From assembly GCF_004919685.1 (NCBI RefSeq), contig NZ_SMYZ01000141.1:1-44069 (forward strand): a DNA stretch of 44,069 nt, written 5' to 3'. A program made the translations under genes and the position numbers. This DNA comes from Mesorhizobium norvegicum (GTDB taxonomy: Bacteria; Pseudomonadota; Alphaproteobacteria; Rhizobiales; Rhizobiaceae). Position 1 is the stretch's first letter, and each line of letters begins with the position of its first letter. This document shows positions 10,384 to 18,521 of the stretch, piece by piece. The notes under the pieces were generated by a model. It was given only the letters and a program-made list of their open reading frames with translations, had not been told where the DNA came from and ran no database searches.

Positions 10384-11734
10384 TATTCTCATCGTCGATG
10401 ACGAGGAAGACATCCGTGAACTCGTCGCGGGCATCCTGAGCGATGAAGGTCATGAAACCCGTACGGCATTCGATGCCGACAGCGCGCTGGCGGCGATCGC
10501 CGACCGGGCGCCGCGGCTGATTTTCCTCGACATCTGGCTGCAGGGCTCGCGTCTGGACGGGCTGGCGCTGCTCGACGAGATCAAGACGATGCACCCGACC
10601 TTGCCCGTGGTGATGATCTCAGGCCACGGCAACATCGAAACGGCGGTCTCCGCCATCCGTCGCGGCGCCTATGACTTCATCGAAAAACCGTTCAAGGCCG
10701 ACAGGCTGATCCTGATTGCCGAGCGTGCGCTCGAGACCTCGAAATTGCGGCGCGAGGTTTCCGACCTCAAGCTGCGCAGCGGCGAAACCTTCGATCTGAT
10801 CGGCATGTCGTCGGCGATGAGCCAGTTGCGCCAGACCATCGAACGCGTCGCCCCGACCAACAGTCGCGTCATGATCATCGGCCCGTCAGGCTCGGGCAAG
10901 GAACTGGCCGCGCGCGCCATCCACACGTTGTCGGCCCGCAAGAACGCACCTTTCGTGACGCTGAGCGCCGCCAACATCACGCCCGAGCGCATGGAGATCG
11001 AGCTGTTCGGCACCGAATCGAACGGCGTCGAGCGCAAGGTCGGCGCGCTCGAGGAGGCCCATCGCGGCATCCTCTACATCGACGAGGTGGCCGACATGCC
11101 GCGCGAGACGCAGAACAAGATCCTGCGCGTGCTGGTCGAGCAGCAGTTCGAGCGGGTAGGGGGCACCAAGCGGGTCAAGGTCGATGTCCGCATCATCTCC
11201 TCGACCTCGCAGAACCTCGAGGCGATGATCGCCGACGGCCGTTTCCGCGAGGATCTTTATCATCGCCTGGCGGTGGTACCGGTCATGGTGCCGGGACTGG
11301 CCGAACGGCGCGAGGACATTCCCTATCTCGTCGACAATTTCATGAAGCAGATCGCCCGCCAGGCAGGCATCAAGCCGCGCCGCATCGGCGATGACGCGCT
11401 GGCCGTGCTGCAGGCGCACAATTGGCCGGGCAACGTCCGCCAGCTGCGCAACAATGTCGAGCGCCTGATGATCCTGGCGCGCGGCGACGACGTCGATGCG
11501 CCGATCACCGCCGACCTGTTGCCGGCCGAGATCGGCGATGTCATGCCGCGCACGCCGAATCAATCCGACCAGCACATCATGGCGCTGCCCCTGCGCGAGG
11601 CGCGCGAACAATTCGAGAAGGACTATCTGATCGCCCAGATCAACCGCTTCGGCGGCAACATCTCGAAAACCGCCGAGTTCATCGGCATGGAGCGCTCCGC
11701 TTTGCACCGCAAGCTGAAGTCGCTGGGCGTCTGA
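10373..11734 (+). CDS. ntrX: Response regulator NtrX
   Basis: A 453-residue NtrC-like regulator paired with NtrY: receiver domain with D53 (LIFLDIW), AAA+ domain with Walker A GPSGSGKE and Walker B ILYIDEVADMP, and a C-terminal Fis-type helix-turn-helix (GNISKTAEFIGMERSALHRKLKSLGV). The segment that in NtrC carries GAFTGA reads FGTESNGVERKVGALEEA here, so the sigma-54 contact loop is missing. That is known for alphaproteobacterial NtrX proteins and suggests it does not act as a classical sigma-54 activator. Its start lies inside the end of ntrY, which indicates coupled translation. Confidence 0.96.
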   Translation: MASDILIVDDEEDIRELVAGILSDEGHETRTAFDADSALAAIADRAPRLIFLDIWLQGSRLDGLALLDEIKTMHPTLPVVMISGHGNIETAVSAIRRGAYDFIEKPFKADRLILIAERALETSKLRREVSDLKLRSGETFDLIGMSSAMSQLRQTIERVAPTNSRVMIIGPSGSGKELAARAIHTLSARKNAPFVTLSAANITPERMEIELFGTESNGVERKVGALEEAHRGILYIDEVADMPRETQNKILRVLVEQQFERVGGTKRVKVDVRIISSTSQNLEAMIADGRFREDLYHRLAVVPVMVPGLAERREDIPYLVDNFMKQIARQAGIKPRRIGDDALAVLQAHNWPGNVRQLRNNVERLMILARGDDVDAPITADLLPAEIGDVMPRTPNQSDQHIMALPLREAREQFEKDYLIAQINRFGGNISKTAEFIGMERSALHRKLKSLGV

Positions 11735-11763
11735 CAGGCGCGACGTCCAGCCAGCCGCGCCTG
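11735..11763. other. Hairpin after ntrX
   Basis: Seen: CAGGCGCG (11735-11742) and its perfect reverse complement CGCGCCTG (11756-11763), immediately after the ntrX stop. No T-run follows, so it is not a textbook intrinsic terminator. It may protect the 3' end of the ntr transcript or attenuate read-through to the aminotransferase gene. Confidence 0.35.
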
Positions 11764-11835
11764 GGCCAAGCATTTGCCGGTTACGGCGGCGGCGGAATCG
11801 CATAAGAAAGCCCGAGAATTTCTGAGGGGTCGCCA

Positions 11836-12699
11836 ATGCCGCGCATTGCCTATGTCAACGGGCGCTATGTCACGCACGCCGACGCTGCCGTGCATATCGA
11901 GGATCGCGGCTATCAGTTCGCCGACGGCGTCTATGAGGTCTGCGAGGTGGCGCGTGGCTTCATCGTCGACATGCCGCGCCATCTGGCCCGGCTGAACCGT
12001 TCGCTGACCGAATTGTCGATCGCCTGGCCGGTCACCTCTCACGTGCTGCCGCTCATCCTGCGCGAGGTGGTCAACCGCAATCATGTCGCCAACGGCCTGG
12101 TCTATGTCCAGGTGACGCGCGGCGTTGCCAGCCGCGACTTTGTCTTCCCGTCTGCCGACACCAAGCCGTCCCTGGTGGTGACGGCCAGGAAGGCCGATCC
12201 TGCCGCCGGAGCAAAGCGAGCCGAGACCGGCATCGCCGTCATCACCGTGCCCGAGAACCGCTGGGATAGGGTCGACATCAAGACCGTCGGACTGCTGCCC
12301 AATGTATTGGCCAAGCAGAAGGCCAAGGAAGCGGGCGCCCAGGAGGCCTGGTTCGTCGACACCGACGGTAACGTCAAGGAAGGCGGGTCGTCGAATGCCT
12401 GGATCGTCACCCGAGATGGTGTCCTGGTCACGAGGCCGGCCGAGCATGGCATCCTGCGCGGCATCACCCGCACGACCATGTTTGAAGTGGCGGCCAAGCT
12501 CGGCCTGAAGATCGAGGAGCGCGGCTTTTCCGTCGCCGAGGCCAAGGCGGCACGCGAGGCGTTCGTCAGTTCCGCAACGACAATTGCCATGCCGGTGGTG
12601 GCCATCGACGGCGATACGGTCGCCAACGGGCACCCCGGCTCAATAACACTTTCCTTGCGGCAAGCCTTTTTTGACATTGCGGAAAAAAGTCCAGCCTGA
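11836..12699 (+). CDS. dat: D-amino-acid aminotransferase (class IV PLP enzyme)
   Basis: A 287-residue class IV aminotransferase. The order of motifs is typical: a short N-terminal strand with YVNGRYV, RGYQFADGVYEVCEV, DMPRHLARLNRSL, the region LLPNVLAKQKAKEAGAQEAWFVD with the PLP-binding lysine, then EGGSSNAWIV and ILRGITRTTMFEVA. D-alanine:2-oxoglutarate transaminases and branched-chain enzymes share this fold. The D-specific call rests on the YQFADGVYEV wording and on the conserved rhizobial position between the ntr genes and hfq, so a different substrate is possible. The start ATG has GAGGGG upstream. Confidence 0.88.
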   Translation: MPRIAYVNGRYVTHADAAVHIEDRGYQFADGVYEVCEVARGFIVDMPRHLARLNRSLTELSIAWPVTSHVLPLILREVVNRNHVANGLVYVQVTRGVASRDFVFPSADTKPSLVVTARKADPAAGAKRAETGIAVITVPENRWDRVDIKTVGLLPNVLAKQKAKEAGAQEAWFVDTDGNVKEGGSSNAWIVTRDGVLVTRPAEHGILRGITRTTMFEVAAKLGLKIEERGFSVAEAKAAREAFVSSATTIAMPVVAIDGDTVANGHPGSITLSLRQAFFDIAEKSPA

Positions 12700-12740
12700 T
12701 AACCGCACAGGTGGAATGAACATCAATATATCTCGTTCTG

Positions 12741-12761
12741 CTTGTCGTTACTGACGACAAG
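12741..12761. other. Perfect hairpin between dat and hfq
   Basis: Seen: CTTGTCGT (12741-12748), loop TACTG, ACGACAAG (12754-12761). The stem is eight perfect pairs with a five-base loop and no following T-run. It sits about 40 bases after the dat stop and 16 bases before a TTGACA box, so it may terminate the upstream transcript or be a protein-binding palindrome at the hfq promoter. Confidence 0.45.
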
Positions 12762-12776
12762 ACGGTGTTTGCGAGC

Positions 12777-12805
12777 TTGACATGCGCCCGTTAATTTGGC
12801 GCATT
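12777..12805 (+). promoter_or_regulatory. Candidate hfq promoter
   Basis: A perfect CTTGACA -35 box (TTGACA at 12777-12782) lies 63 bases before the hfq ATG. No convincing -10 element is seen at the optimal 16-18 base spacing (CGCATT at 12800-12805 is weak), so only the -35 side is well supported. Confidence 0.4.
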
Positions 12806-12844
12806 GGCTTGCAAACCGAAGGGGATCGGCGAAAGACAAGAACA

Positions 12845-13090
12845 ATGGCGGAACGATCGCAAAACCTTCAGGACCTGTTCCTGAATTCAGTTCGCAAGAG
12901 CAAGAACCCACTCACCATCTTCCTCATCAACGGCGTCAAGCTGACCGGCGTGGTCACTTCGTTCGACAATTTCTGTGTGCTGCTGCGCCGTGACGGTCAC
13001 TCCCAACTCGTCTACAAGCACGCCATTTCCACGATCATGCCGAGCCAGCCGGTTCAGATGTTCGATGGCGAGGAAAGCCAGGGCGCCTGA
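12845..13090 (+). CDS. hfq: RNA chaperone Hfq
   Basis: An 81-residue Sm-like protein that forms hexamers and pairs small RNAs with mRNAs. Seen: the N-terminal QNLQDLFLNSVRKSKNPLTIFLINGVKLTG (Sm1), then FDNFCVLLRR and the YKHAIST motif (Sm2) that lines the poly-U-binding pore, and a short C-terminal tail as is normal in rhizobia. The ATG at 12845 gives the canonical start; a longer in-frame GTG/ATG extension upstream is not needed. In rhizobia this gene (nrfA) also influences nifA expression. The hflX start follows its stop codon directly. Confidence 0.98.
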   Translation: MAERSQNLQDLFLNSVRKSKNPLTIFLINGVKLTGVVTSFDNFCVLLRRDGHSQLVYKHAISTIMPSQPVQMFDGEESQGA

Positions 13091-14482
13091 TTGGCACGTG
13101 AGAAAGACGCGGACGCCACTGTTCGCGGAAAACCAGCGCATCATCCCGGGACGGAAGCCAAGGGCCCGACCCGGGCCGTTGTCATTGTGCCCGTCCTCAC
13201 CCGCCACCAGCGCAACGACGACGAGACCAACCGCCCACGGCTGATGCGTTCGGCTGATGCTCGCCACGACGAGGCCGTCGGCCTTGCCCGCGCCATCAAC
13301 CTTGATCTGATCCACACAGCGGTGGTCACCGTCAACGATCCGCGCCCAGCGACGTTGCTCGGCAGCGGTAAGGTCGCCGAGTTCGCCGAAATCGTCAAAG
13401 AGGGTGACGCGGAGGTGGTCATTGTCGACCATCCACTGACCCCGGTGCAGCAGCGCAATCTCGAGAAAGAGCTGAACGCCAAGGTGCTGGACCGCACCGG
13501 GCTGATCCTCGAGATTTTTGGCGAGCGCGCACGCACCAAGGAAGGCACGCTGCAGGTCGAACTCGCCCATCTCAACTACCAGAAGGGCCGTCTCGTACGC
13601 AGCTGGACCCACCTTGAGCGCCAGCGCGGCGGCGCCGGCTTCCTCGGAGGCCCCGGCGAAACGCAGATCGAATCCGATCGGCGGCAGCTGCAGGAAAAGA
13701 TCATCAAGCTGAAGCACGAGCTGGAAACGGTGCGCCGCACGCGCGACCTGCACCGCGCCAAGCGCAGGAAGGTGCCGTTCCCGGTGGTGGCGATCGTCGG
13801 CTATACCAACGCCGGCAAGTCGACGCTGTTCAACCGGCTGACCGGAGCGGATGTGCTGGCGCAGGACATGCTGTTCGCCACGCTCGATCCGACGCTGCGC
13901 CGCGTCCGCCTGCCGCACGGCACGCCGATCATCCTTTCGGACACGGTCGGCTTCATTTCGGACCTGCCGACGCATCTGATCGCCGCTTTCCGCGCCACTT
14001 TGGAAGAGGTGGTCGAGGCCGACCTTGTCCTCCACCTGCGCGACATTTCCGATCCCGATACAGCCGCCCAGGCCGAGGATGTCGAGCGTATCCTGGCCGA
14101 TCTTGGCGTTGACGCCGGTGATGCCAAGCGGGTCATCGAAGTGTGGAACAAGATCGACCGGCTCGACGAGGGCAACCGCAGCCGGCTGCTTGCCGATGGC
14201 GCCGACGCCAGCAAGGCGCCGCCGATTGCGGTGTCGGCGGTGACCGGCGAGGGTATCGATGCGCTGAAGGCGATCATCGAAACGCGGATGGCGGGCGAGC
14301 TCGAAGACCTGACGGTGACGATCGAGCCGGCACAGTTCGGCCTTGTCGACTGGCTTTATCGCAATGGCGATGTCGTTTCGCGAAGCGATAATGATGACGG
14401 CAGCGCCACCATCTCGCTCAAGGCCACGCAAAGCGCCCGCGAAGAGATCGAAAGCCGATTGCGTCGCAAGAACAACGGGTAA
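13091..14482 (+). CDS. hflX: Ribosome-associated GTPase HflX
   Basis: A 463-residue translational GTPase that rescues or splits stalled ribosomes. The N-terminal HflX domain includes VNDPRPATLLGSGKV, a GERARTKEGTLQVELAHLNYQ helix and the glycine-rich RGGAGFLGGPGETQIESDRR. The G domain shows G1 GYTNAGKST, the G3 DTVGF (in LSDTVGFI) and G4 NKID (in VWNKIDRL). The predicted start is a TTG immediately after the hfq TGA, with no gap. The next in-frame candidate is a GTG 93 bases later; the extra N-terminal residues are charged and poorly conserved in type, so the exact start is uncertain. Confidence 0.94.
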   Translation: MAREKDADATVRGKPAHHPGTEAKGPTRAVVIVPVLTRHQRNDDETNRPRLMRSADARHDEAVGLARAINLDLIHTAVVTVNDPRPATLLGSGKVAEFAEIVKEGDAEVVIVDHPLTPVQQRNLEKELNAKVLDRTGLILEIFGERARTKEGTLQVELAHLNYQKGRLVRSWTHLERQRGGAGFLGGPGETQIESDRRQLQEKIIKLKHELETVRRTRDLHRAKRRKVPFPVVAIVGYTNAGKSTLFNRLTGADVLAQDMLFATLDPTLRRVRLPHGTPIILSDTVGFISDLPTHLIAAFRATLEEVVEADLVLHLRDISDPDTAAQAEDVERILADLGVDAGDAKRVIEVWNKIDRLDEGNRSRLLADGADASKAPPIAVSAVTGEGIDALKAIIETRMAGELEDLTVTIEPAQFGLVDWLYRNGDVVSRSDNDDGSATISLKATQSAREEIESRLRRKNNG

Positions 14483-14548
14483 GGGAACTTACTTGGGGTC
14501 GGAACAAGAACTGTTCCCACGGCCATCTTCCGCGGTCGCCCTATACCC

Positions 14549-15576
14549 CTAGTCCCTTATCCACTCCGAAAACGCTTCCGGCAGCACGTTCGATCCGCAG
14601 ATCACCGATGCCACACGCTTGCCGCGGTAACGTGAGGAGTCTTCCAGGATCGCCGCGATGCCAAGAGCGGCCGAGGGCTCGACCACGAGGCCGGCGTGCC
14701 GATGCAGCAAACGCATGCCTGCCTTGATGCTTGCTTCCTCGACAAGCGGCACGTGATCGGCGACGGCGAGCAAGTCCTGAAGGACTGCCGCAATCGGGAA
14801 GCGACCGGCGACACCGTCGGCGATCGTGTCGGTGCGGTCCGTGGTGACGACCGATCGCACCCGCCAGGACAGAGCCAAGGCGGGTGCTCCGCTGGGTTGG
14901 ATGCACACCACCTCCGTTGTGGGCGACAAGCTCTTGACGACGTGGCCCACGCCGGTGGCCAGAGCGCCGCCGCCGAGTGCGAGCAGAATCGTGTCGATGC
15001 GATCGAACCCTTCTATGAGCTCCAGCCCGATGGTGGCCGCACCTTCGCAGGTGTCGAGGTTTTCGCTGTCCTCTACGAGTAAGGCATTGTCGCTGGCCGC
15101 GATGTCGCGGGCGCGCTGTCGAGCCTCCTCGATGTCGCCTTCGACCAGTTTGACGGTGGCTCCGAGCTGACGAATGCGATCGATCTTCGTGGGATTGGCG
15201 CTTGTCGCCGCGACCGCGGTTACGCCAATTCCACGTACCCGGCCACTATGTGCCAGCGCCTGCCCGAGATTGCCGGCGCTGGCGCAGACCGCGGCCTTGG
15301 GATCCGGGCTGCTTGCCAGACGTGACATAACGACCTCGGTCCCTCGTCCCTTGAAGCATCTGATGGGGTTTGCGGTCTCAAGTTTGATGATGACTTCGCA
15401 GCCCAGCACGTCGCCAAGCGCAGGACAAGCGAATTGGGGTGTGTCGCGAAACACGGATGAAATTTGCCCCTAGCTGCCAGAATGCGGTCGAGGTCGAGCC
15501 TTGTGCCTGGTTGCTGGACTTCAGGATATGCCGCAGATCTTTCAGTGACAGATCGCATGGGATAGTCCTTTGACAT
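14549..15576 (-). pseudogene. PLP-dependent threonine/serine dehydratase-like gene, probable 1-base frameshift
   Basis: The main frame (301 residues from a GTG at 15454) is a fold-type II PLP enzyme. It has the PLP lysine in RCFKGRG, SAGNLGQAL-like substrate loop text, VEGDIEEARQRA, and a glycine-rich phosphate loop LALGGGALATGVG. Family members start some 40 residues earlier with a helix of the type LDxILAAR. That helix is present upstream but in another frame, as LDLDRILAARGKFHP from ATG 15576. Adding one base at about 15454 (CCGTG to CCGGTG) joins the two as ...KFHPVFRDTPQF... and gives 342 residues. So the gene is either inactivated, mis-sequenced at one base, or starts at the internal GTG without the first helix. 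It is divergent from the XRE-cupin gene, which may regulate it. Substrate unknown; the related EutB-like dehydratases act on amino acids. Confidence 0.75.
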
Positions 15577-15598
15577 TGTATTGGTGCGTTGCGTGAGG

Positions 15599-15641
15599 TG
15601 TGCGCTATAGCGCACAAACGGGATGTGCGCTATAGCGCACA
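15599..15641. promoter_or_regulatory. Two identical 18-bp palindromic operators
   Basis: Seen: TGTGCGCTATAGCGCACA occurs twice, at 15599-15616 and 15624-15641. Each copy is a perfect palindrome, with seven bases between them and centres 25 bp apart. They fill the gap between the divergent dehydratase and XRE-cupin genes, 20 bases before the regulator's ATG and about 23 bases from the dehydratase ATG at 15576. Placement and symmetry fit an operator bound by dimers of the adjacent regulator and shutting both promoters. Confidence 0.8.
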
Positions 15642-15660
15642 AATGCGAGGCCGGTCTTAA

Positions 15661-16266
15661 ATGAAGCCCATCAGTCCCGTCGAAACGGGGAAGTTGCTGA
15701 AGTCGATCAGGCACGAGCTTGGATGGAGCCTCGATCAGACCGCGGAGCAGACCGGAGTCAGCAAGGCAATGCTGGGCCAGATCGAACGCGGCGAATCCAC
15801 ACCGACCGTTGCGACGCTTTGGAAGATCGCGACGGGCCTGCGAGTTCCGATGACCGCCCTGCTGGAGCCGGCCCGCGAAGATGGCGATGTGCTGCTCTTG
15901 CGTGATGCCGCCAGTCTGCGGGTGCGTCCGGCGCCGGAAGGAATGCAACGCGCCTTGTTGTTCCCTTATGAGGCCCGATTCGGTTTCGAACTATACGAAC
16001 TAACATTCGCACCTGACTTTGAGAGTATCTCAGAGCCGCATGACATCGGGGTTGTGGAACATGTGACCGTCCTGCGAGGTGAGGTCGAATTGCTGGTCGA
16101 GGAAGATTGGAGGCTGCTCAAGGAGGGGCAGTCGCTACGGTTCCCTGCCGACCGCCGCCACGGCTACCGCAATCGGACGGAGAGCGAGGCTGTTGTCATG
16201 GACTTGATCCACTATCGGTTCATTCCGCAGAACGTTGCGGGTCGCGAAACGCAAGAGGGCTTCTGA
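15661..16266 (+). CDS. XRE-family regulator with C-terminal cupin domain
   Basis: A 201-residue regulator. Residues about 10-65 form a Cro/C1-type helix-turn-helix (WSLDQTAEQTGVSKAMLGQIERGESTPTVATLWKIATGL), and residues about 115-185 a small cupin barrel (VEHVTVLRGEVELLVEEDWRLLKEGQSLRFPADRRHGYRN). Proteins of this architecture sense small molecules, often amino acids or their derivatives, through the cupin and control adjacent catabolic genes. Two identical palindromes lie directly upstream and the divergent neighbour is a PLP dehydratase gene, which suggests local, autoregulated control. The pair interrupts the usual hflX-mazG neighbourhood. Confidence 0.93.
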   Translation: MKPISPVETGKLLKSIRHELGWSLDQTAEQTGVSKAMLGQIERGESTPTVATLWKIATGLRVPMTALLEPAREDGDVLLLRDAASLRVRPAPEGMQRALLFPYEARFGFELYELTFAPDFESISEPHDIGVVEHVTVLRGEVELLVEEDWRLLKEGQSLRFPADRRHGYRNRTESEAVVMDLIHYRFIPQNVAGRETQEGF

Positions 16267-16301
16267 TCAGAAAGTACCGTACACGACGATCCGCTCGCTC
16301 A

Positions 16302-17126
16302 TTACTTCGCAGTTTTTGCTTCCTGCCAGAGCGCTTCCATCTCGGGCAGATCAGCCTTTTCCAGCGTGTTGCCGGACTTTTCCAGGGCCTGCTCAACATA
16401 GTGGAAGCGCGAGCGGAATTTTTCGTTGGTGCCGCTCAGCGCTGCTTCGGAATCGAGCTTGAGGTGGCGGCCGAGATTGACGACGGCAAACAGCATGTCG
16501 CCGAACTCGTCCTTGATCGAGGCGGTGTCGCCTTTCGCCAGCGCCTCGCGCAACTCGCCGATCTCTTCCTCGATCTTGTCAAGGACGGGCGCTGCCTCGC
16601 TCCAGTCGAAGCCGACGCGGGCAGCCTTCTCCTGAAGTTTCAGTGCTCGCGTCAGGGCGGGCAGGGCGACCGGCACGCTGTCCAGAAACCCCTTGCCGTT
16701 GTCTTCCGGGTCGAGACCGCGGGCGAGGCGGGCGCTTCGTTTTTCCGCTTTCTCCTCAGCCTTGATCTTTTCCCACATGCCCTTGGCCATGCCGGCACTG
16801 CGGGCCTCCTCGTCGCCGAAGACATGCGGATGGCGACGGATCATCTTCGTCGTGATGGCCTGAACCACATCGCCGAAGCCGAATTCATCGGCTTCCTCGG
16901 CCATTTGCGCATGATAGACGACCTGCAGCAGGAGGTCGCCGAGTTCGTCGCGCAGATCGTCGAGATCGCCGCGCGCGATGGCATCCGCCACCTCATAGGC
17001 TTCCTCGATCGTATAGGGCGCGATGGTCGCGAAATCCTGCTCGATGTCCCACGGACAACCGGTCTTCGGCGCGCGCAGCGCCGCCATGATCTCGATCAGG
17101 CGCGAAATGTCTTTCGATGGCGTCAT
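16302..17126 (-). CDS. mazG: Nucleoside triphosphate pyrophosphohydrolase MazG
   Basis: A 274-residue tandem MazG protein that hydrolyses NTPs to NMP and pyrophosphate. Each half carries the metal-binding E-x-x-E...E-x-x-D pattern: first EEAYEVADAIARGDLDDLRDELGDLLLQVVYHAQ, second EEEIGELREALAKGDTASIKDEFGDMLFAVVNLGR. The N-terminal LRAPKTGCPWDIEQDF motif is the normal start of the enzyme. The gene runs against the XRE regulator. In other rhizobia it follows hflX directly, so the dehydratase/regulator pair looks inserted. Confidence 0.95.
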   Translation of the reverse strand: MTPSKDISRLIEIMAALRAPKTGCPWDIEQDFATIAPYTIEEAYEVADAIARGDLDDLRDELGDLLLQVVYHAQMAEEADEFGFGDVVQAITTKMIRRHPHVFGDEEARSAGMAKGMWEKIKAEEKAEKRSARLARGLDPEDNGKGFLDSVPVALPALTRALKLQEKAARVGFDWSEAAPVLDKIEEEIGELREALAKGDTASIKDEFGDMLFAVVNLGRHLKLDSEAALSGTNEKFRSRFHYVEQALEKSGNTLEKADLPEMEALWQEAKTAK

Positions 17127-17216
17127 GTGGCGGATGCTACCCCGCGACTGGCCGCCCGGCCAACGCTGTCAGCCGGCGAGGGGGCATTGTCCACAGGTGT
17201 GCTGGGTGCCCAGCAA

Positions 17217-18401
17217 TCAATCAAGAACGGAAACGATCGCCTTGGCGAGTTCGTCCATCCCGTCCTCGGGCAGGCCGGCCACGTTGATGCGGCTGTCGCC
17301 GACCATGTAGACGCCGTGCTCGGCGCGCAGCCGCTCGACCTGCGCTTCCGTGAGGCCAAGGCGGGAAAACATGCCGCGATGGCTGGCGACAAAATCGAAA
17401 CGATCGGAATTGGACTGTCGGCGCAGCGCCTCGGCGAACTGGACGCGAAGCCTGAGCATGCGCAGGCGCATCTCTTCAAGCTCTGCCTCCCAGTCGGCAC
17501 GCAAGGCGGCGTCTTCCAGCACGATGCGCACGGCCGCCGCGCCATGGTCCGGCGGCATCGAATACATGGCGCGCGCCGCCGACAGCATCTGGCTCATCGC
17601 CACATCGGCCTGGGCGCCATCCCTGGCCAGGATCATCGCCGCGCCGACACGGTCGCGGTAGACGGCGAAATTCTTCGAGCAGCTCGAGGCAACGACCATT
17701 TCCGGAACCTTCGCCGCCAGCAGGCGCAAGCCGAGGGCGTCGGCCTCGAGGCCATCGCCAAAGCCCTGATAGGCGATATCGACAAACGGCAGCAGCCCGC
17801 GCTCGACGACCAGATCAGCAACGGCTGCCCACTGGGCCGCATCCAGATTGGCGCCGGTCGGGTTGTGGCAGCAGCCATGCAGCAGCACGACGTCACCGCT
17901 CTTTGCCGTCCGCAGCGCGGCCAGCATGTCGTCGAAGCGAACGGCGCCCGAGGCAGCATCGAAATAGGGGTATTCGCGGATCTGCAGGCCCGCGGCGCGC
18001 ATTACCGGCACGTGGTTCGGCCAGGTCGGGTCCGACAGCCAGATGGTTGCGTCCGAACGTGTCCGCTTGAGCAGTTCCGCCACCAGCCGCAGCGCGCCGG
18101 AGCCGCCGGGCGCCTGTGCGGCGCGGATGCGCGTCATGTCGGCGCCCGGGCCGAAAGCGAGCTTGGCCATCACCGTGTTGAAGCCGGTATCGCCGGCAAG
18201 GCCGAGATAGGTCTTGGTGTCCTGACCCTGCAACAGGCGCTTTTCGGCCTCGCGCACGGCGCGCATGACCGGTGTCTTGCCGTCGCGATCCTTGTAGACG
18301 CCGACGCCGAGGTCGACCTTGTCGGGACGTGGGTCGGCACGATAAAGGCCGATCAGGGCAAGGATCTTGTCGGCGGGGGCGGGCTGCAGGGTTTCAAACA
18401 T
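17217..18401 (-). CDS. Aromatic/aspartate aminotransferase, class I
   Basis: A 394-residue fold-type I PLP aminotransferase of the aspartate/tyrosine aminotransferase (AspC/TyrB) type. Seen: VDLGVGVYKDRDGKTPVM near the N-terminus, YLGLAGDTGFN, the WLSDPTWPNHVPVMRAAGL region, the LLHGCCHNPTGANLD PLP-binding stretch, and the SCSKNFAVYRDRVGA motif with the Schiff-base lysine and phosphate-binding Arg. The C-terminal region ends with MVGDSRINVAGL. The exact amino-acid preference cannot be read from sequence alone; aromatic aminotransferase is the usual name for close relatives. About 90 bases separate it from mazG on the same strand. Confidence 0.93.
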   Translation of the reverse strand: MFETLQPAPADKILALIGLYRADPRPDKVDLGVGVYKDRDGKTPVMRAVREAEKRLLQGQDTKTYLGLAGDTGFNTVMAKLAFGPGADMTRIRAAQAPGGSGALRLVAELLKRTRSDATIWLSDPTWPNHVPVMRAAGLQIREYPYFDAASGAVRFDDMLAALRTAKSGDVVLLHGCCHNPTGANLDAAQWAAVADLVVERGLLPFVDIAYQGFGDGLEADALGLRLLAAKVPEMVVASSCSKNFAVYRDRVGAAMILARDGAQADVAMSQMLSAARAMYSMPPDHGAAAVRIVLEDAALRADWEAELEEMRLRMLRLRVQFAEALRRQSNSDRFDFVASHRGMFSRLGLTEAQVERLRAEHGVYMVGDSRINVAGLPEDGMDELAKAIVSVLD

Positions 18402-18521
18402 CGAGACGGCTCCAATGGCGGCGGAGTGATACGCAAATCGGTCGCATTTCGCCAGCGCTTTTCCTGCCGCCTCAGCCTGTGCAATGTGATGTCGGTTTAC
18501 CGTTCAAGGGATCGCTGCCCG

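Noticed and set aside
12887..14431. A 514-residue minus-strand frame opposite hflX
   Set aside because: Shadow of hfq-hflX; no family text seen.
16107..18500. Very long frame on the plus strand across mazG and the aminotransferase
   Set aside because: It is antisense to two well-supported genes and reads as low-complexity charged text; only its 3' part, from about 18522, is a real gene.
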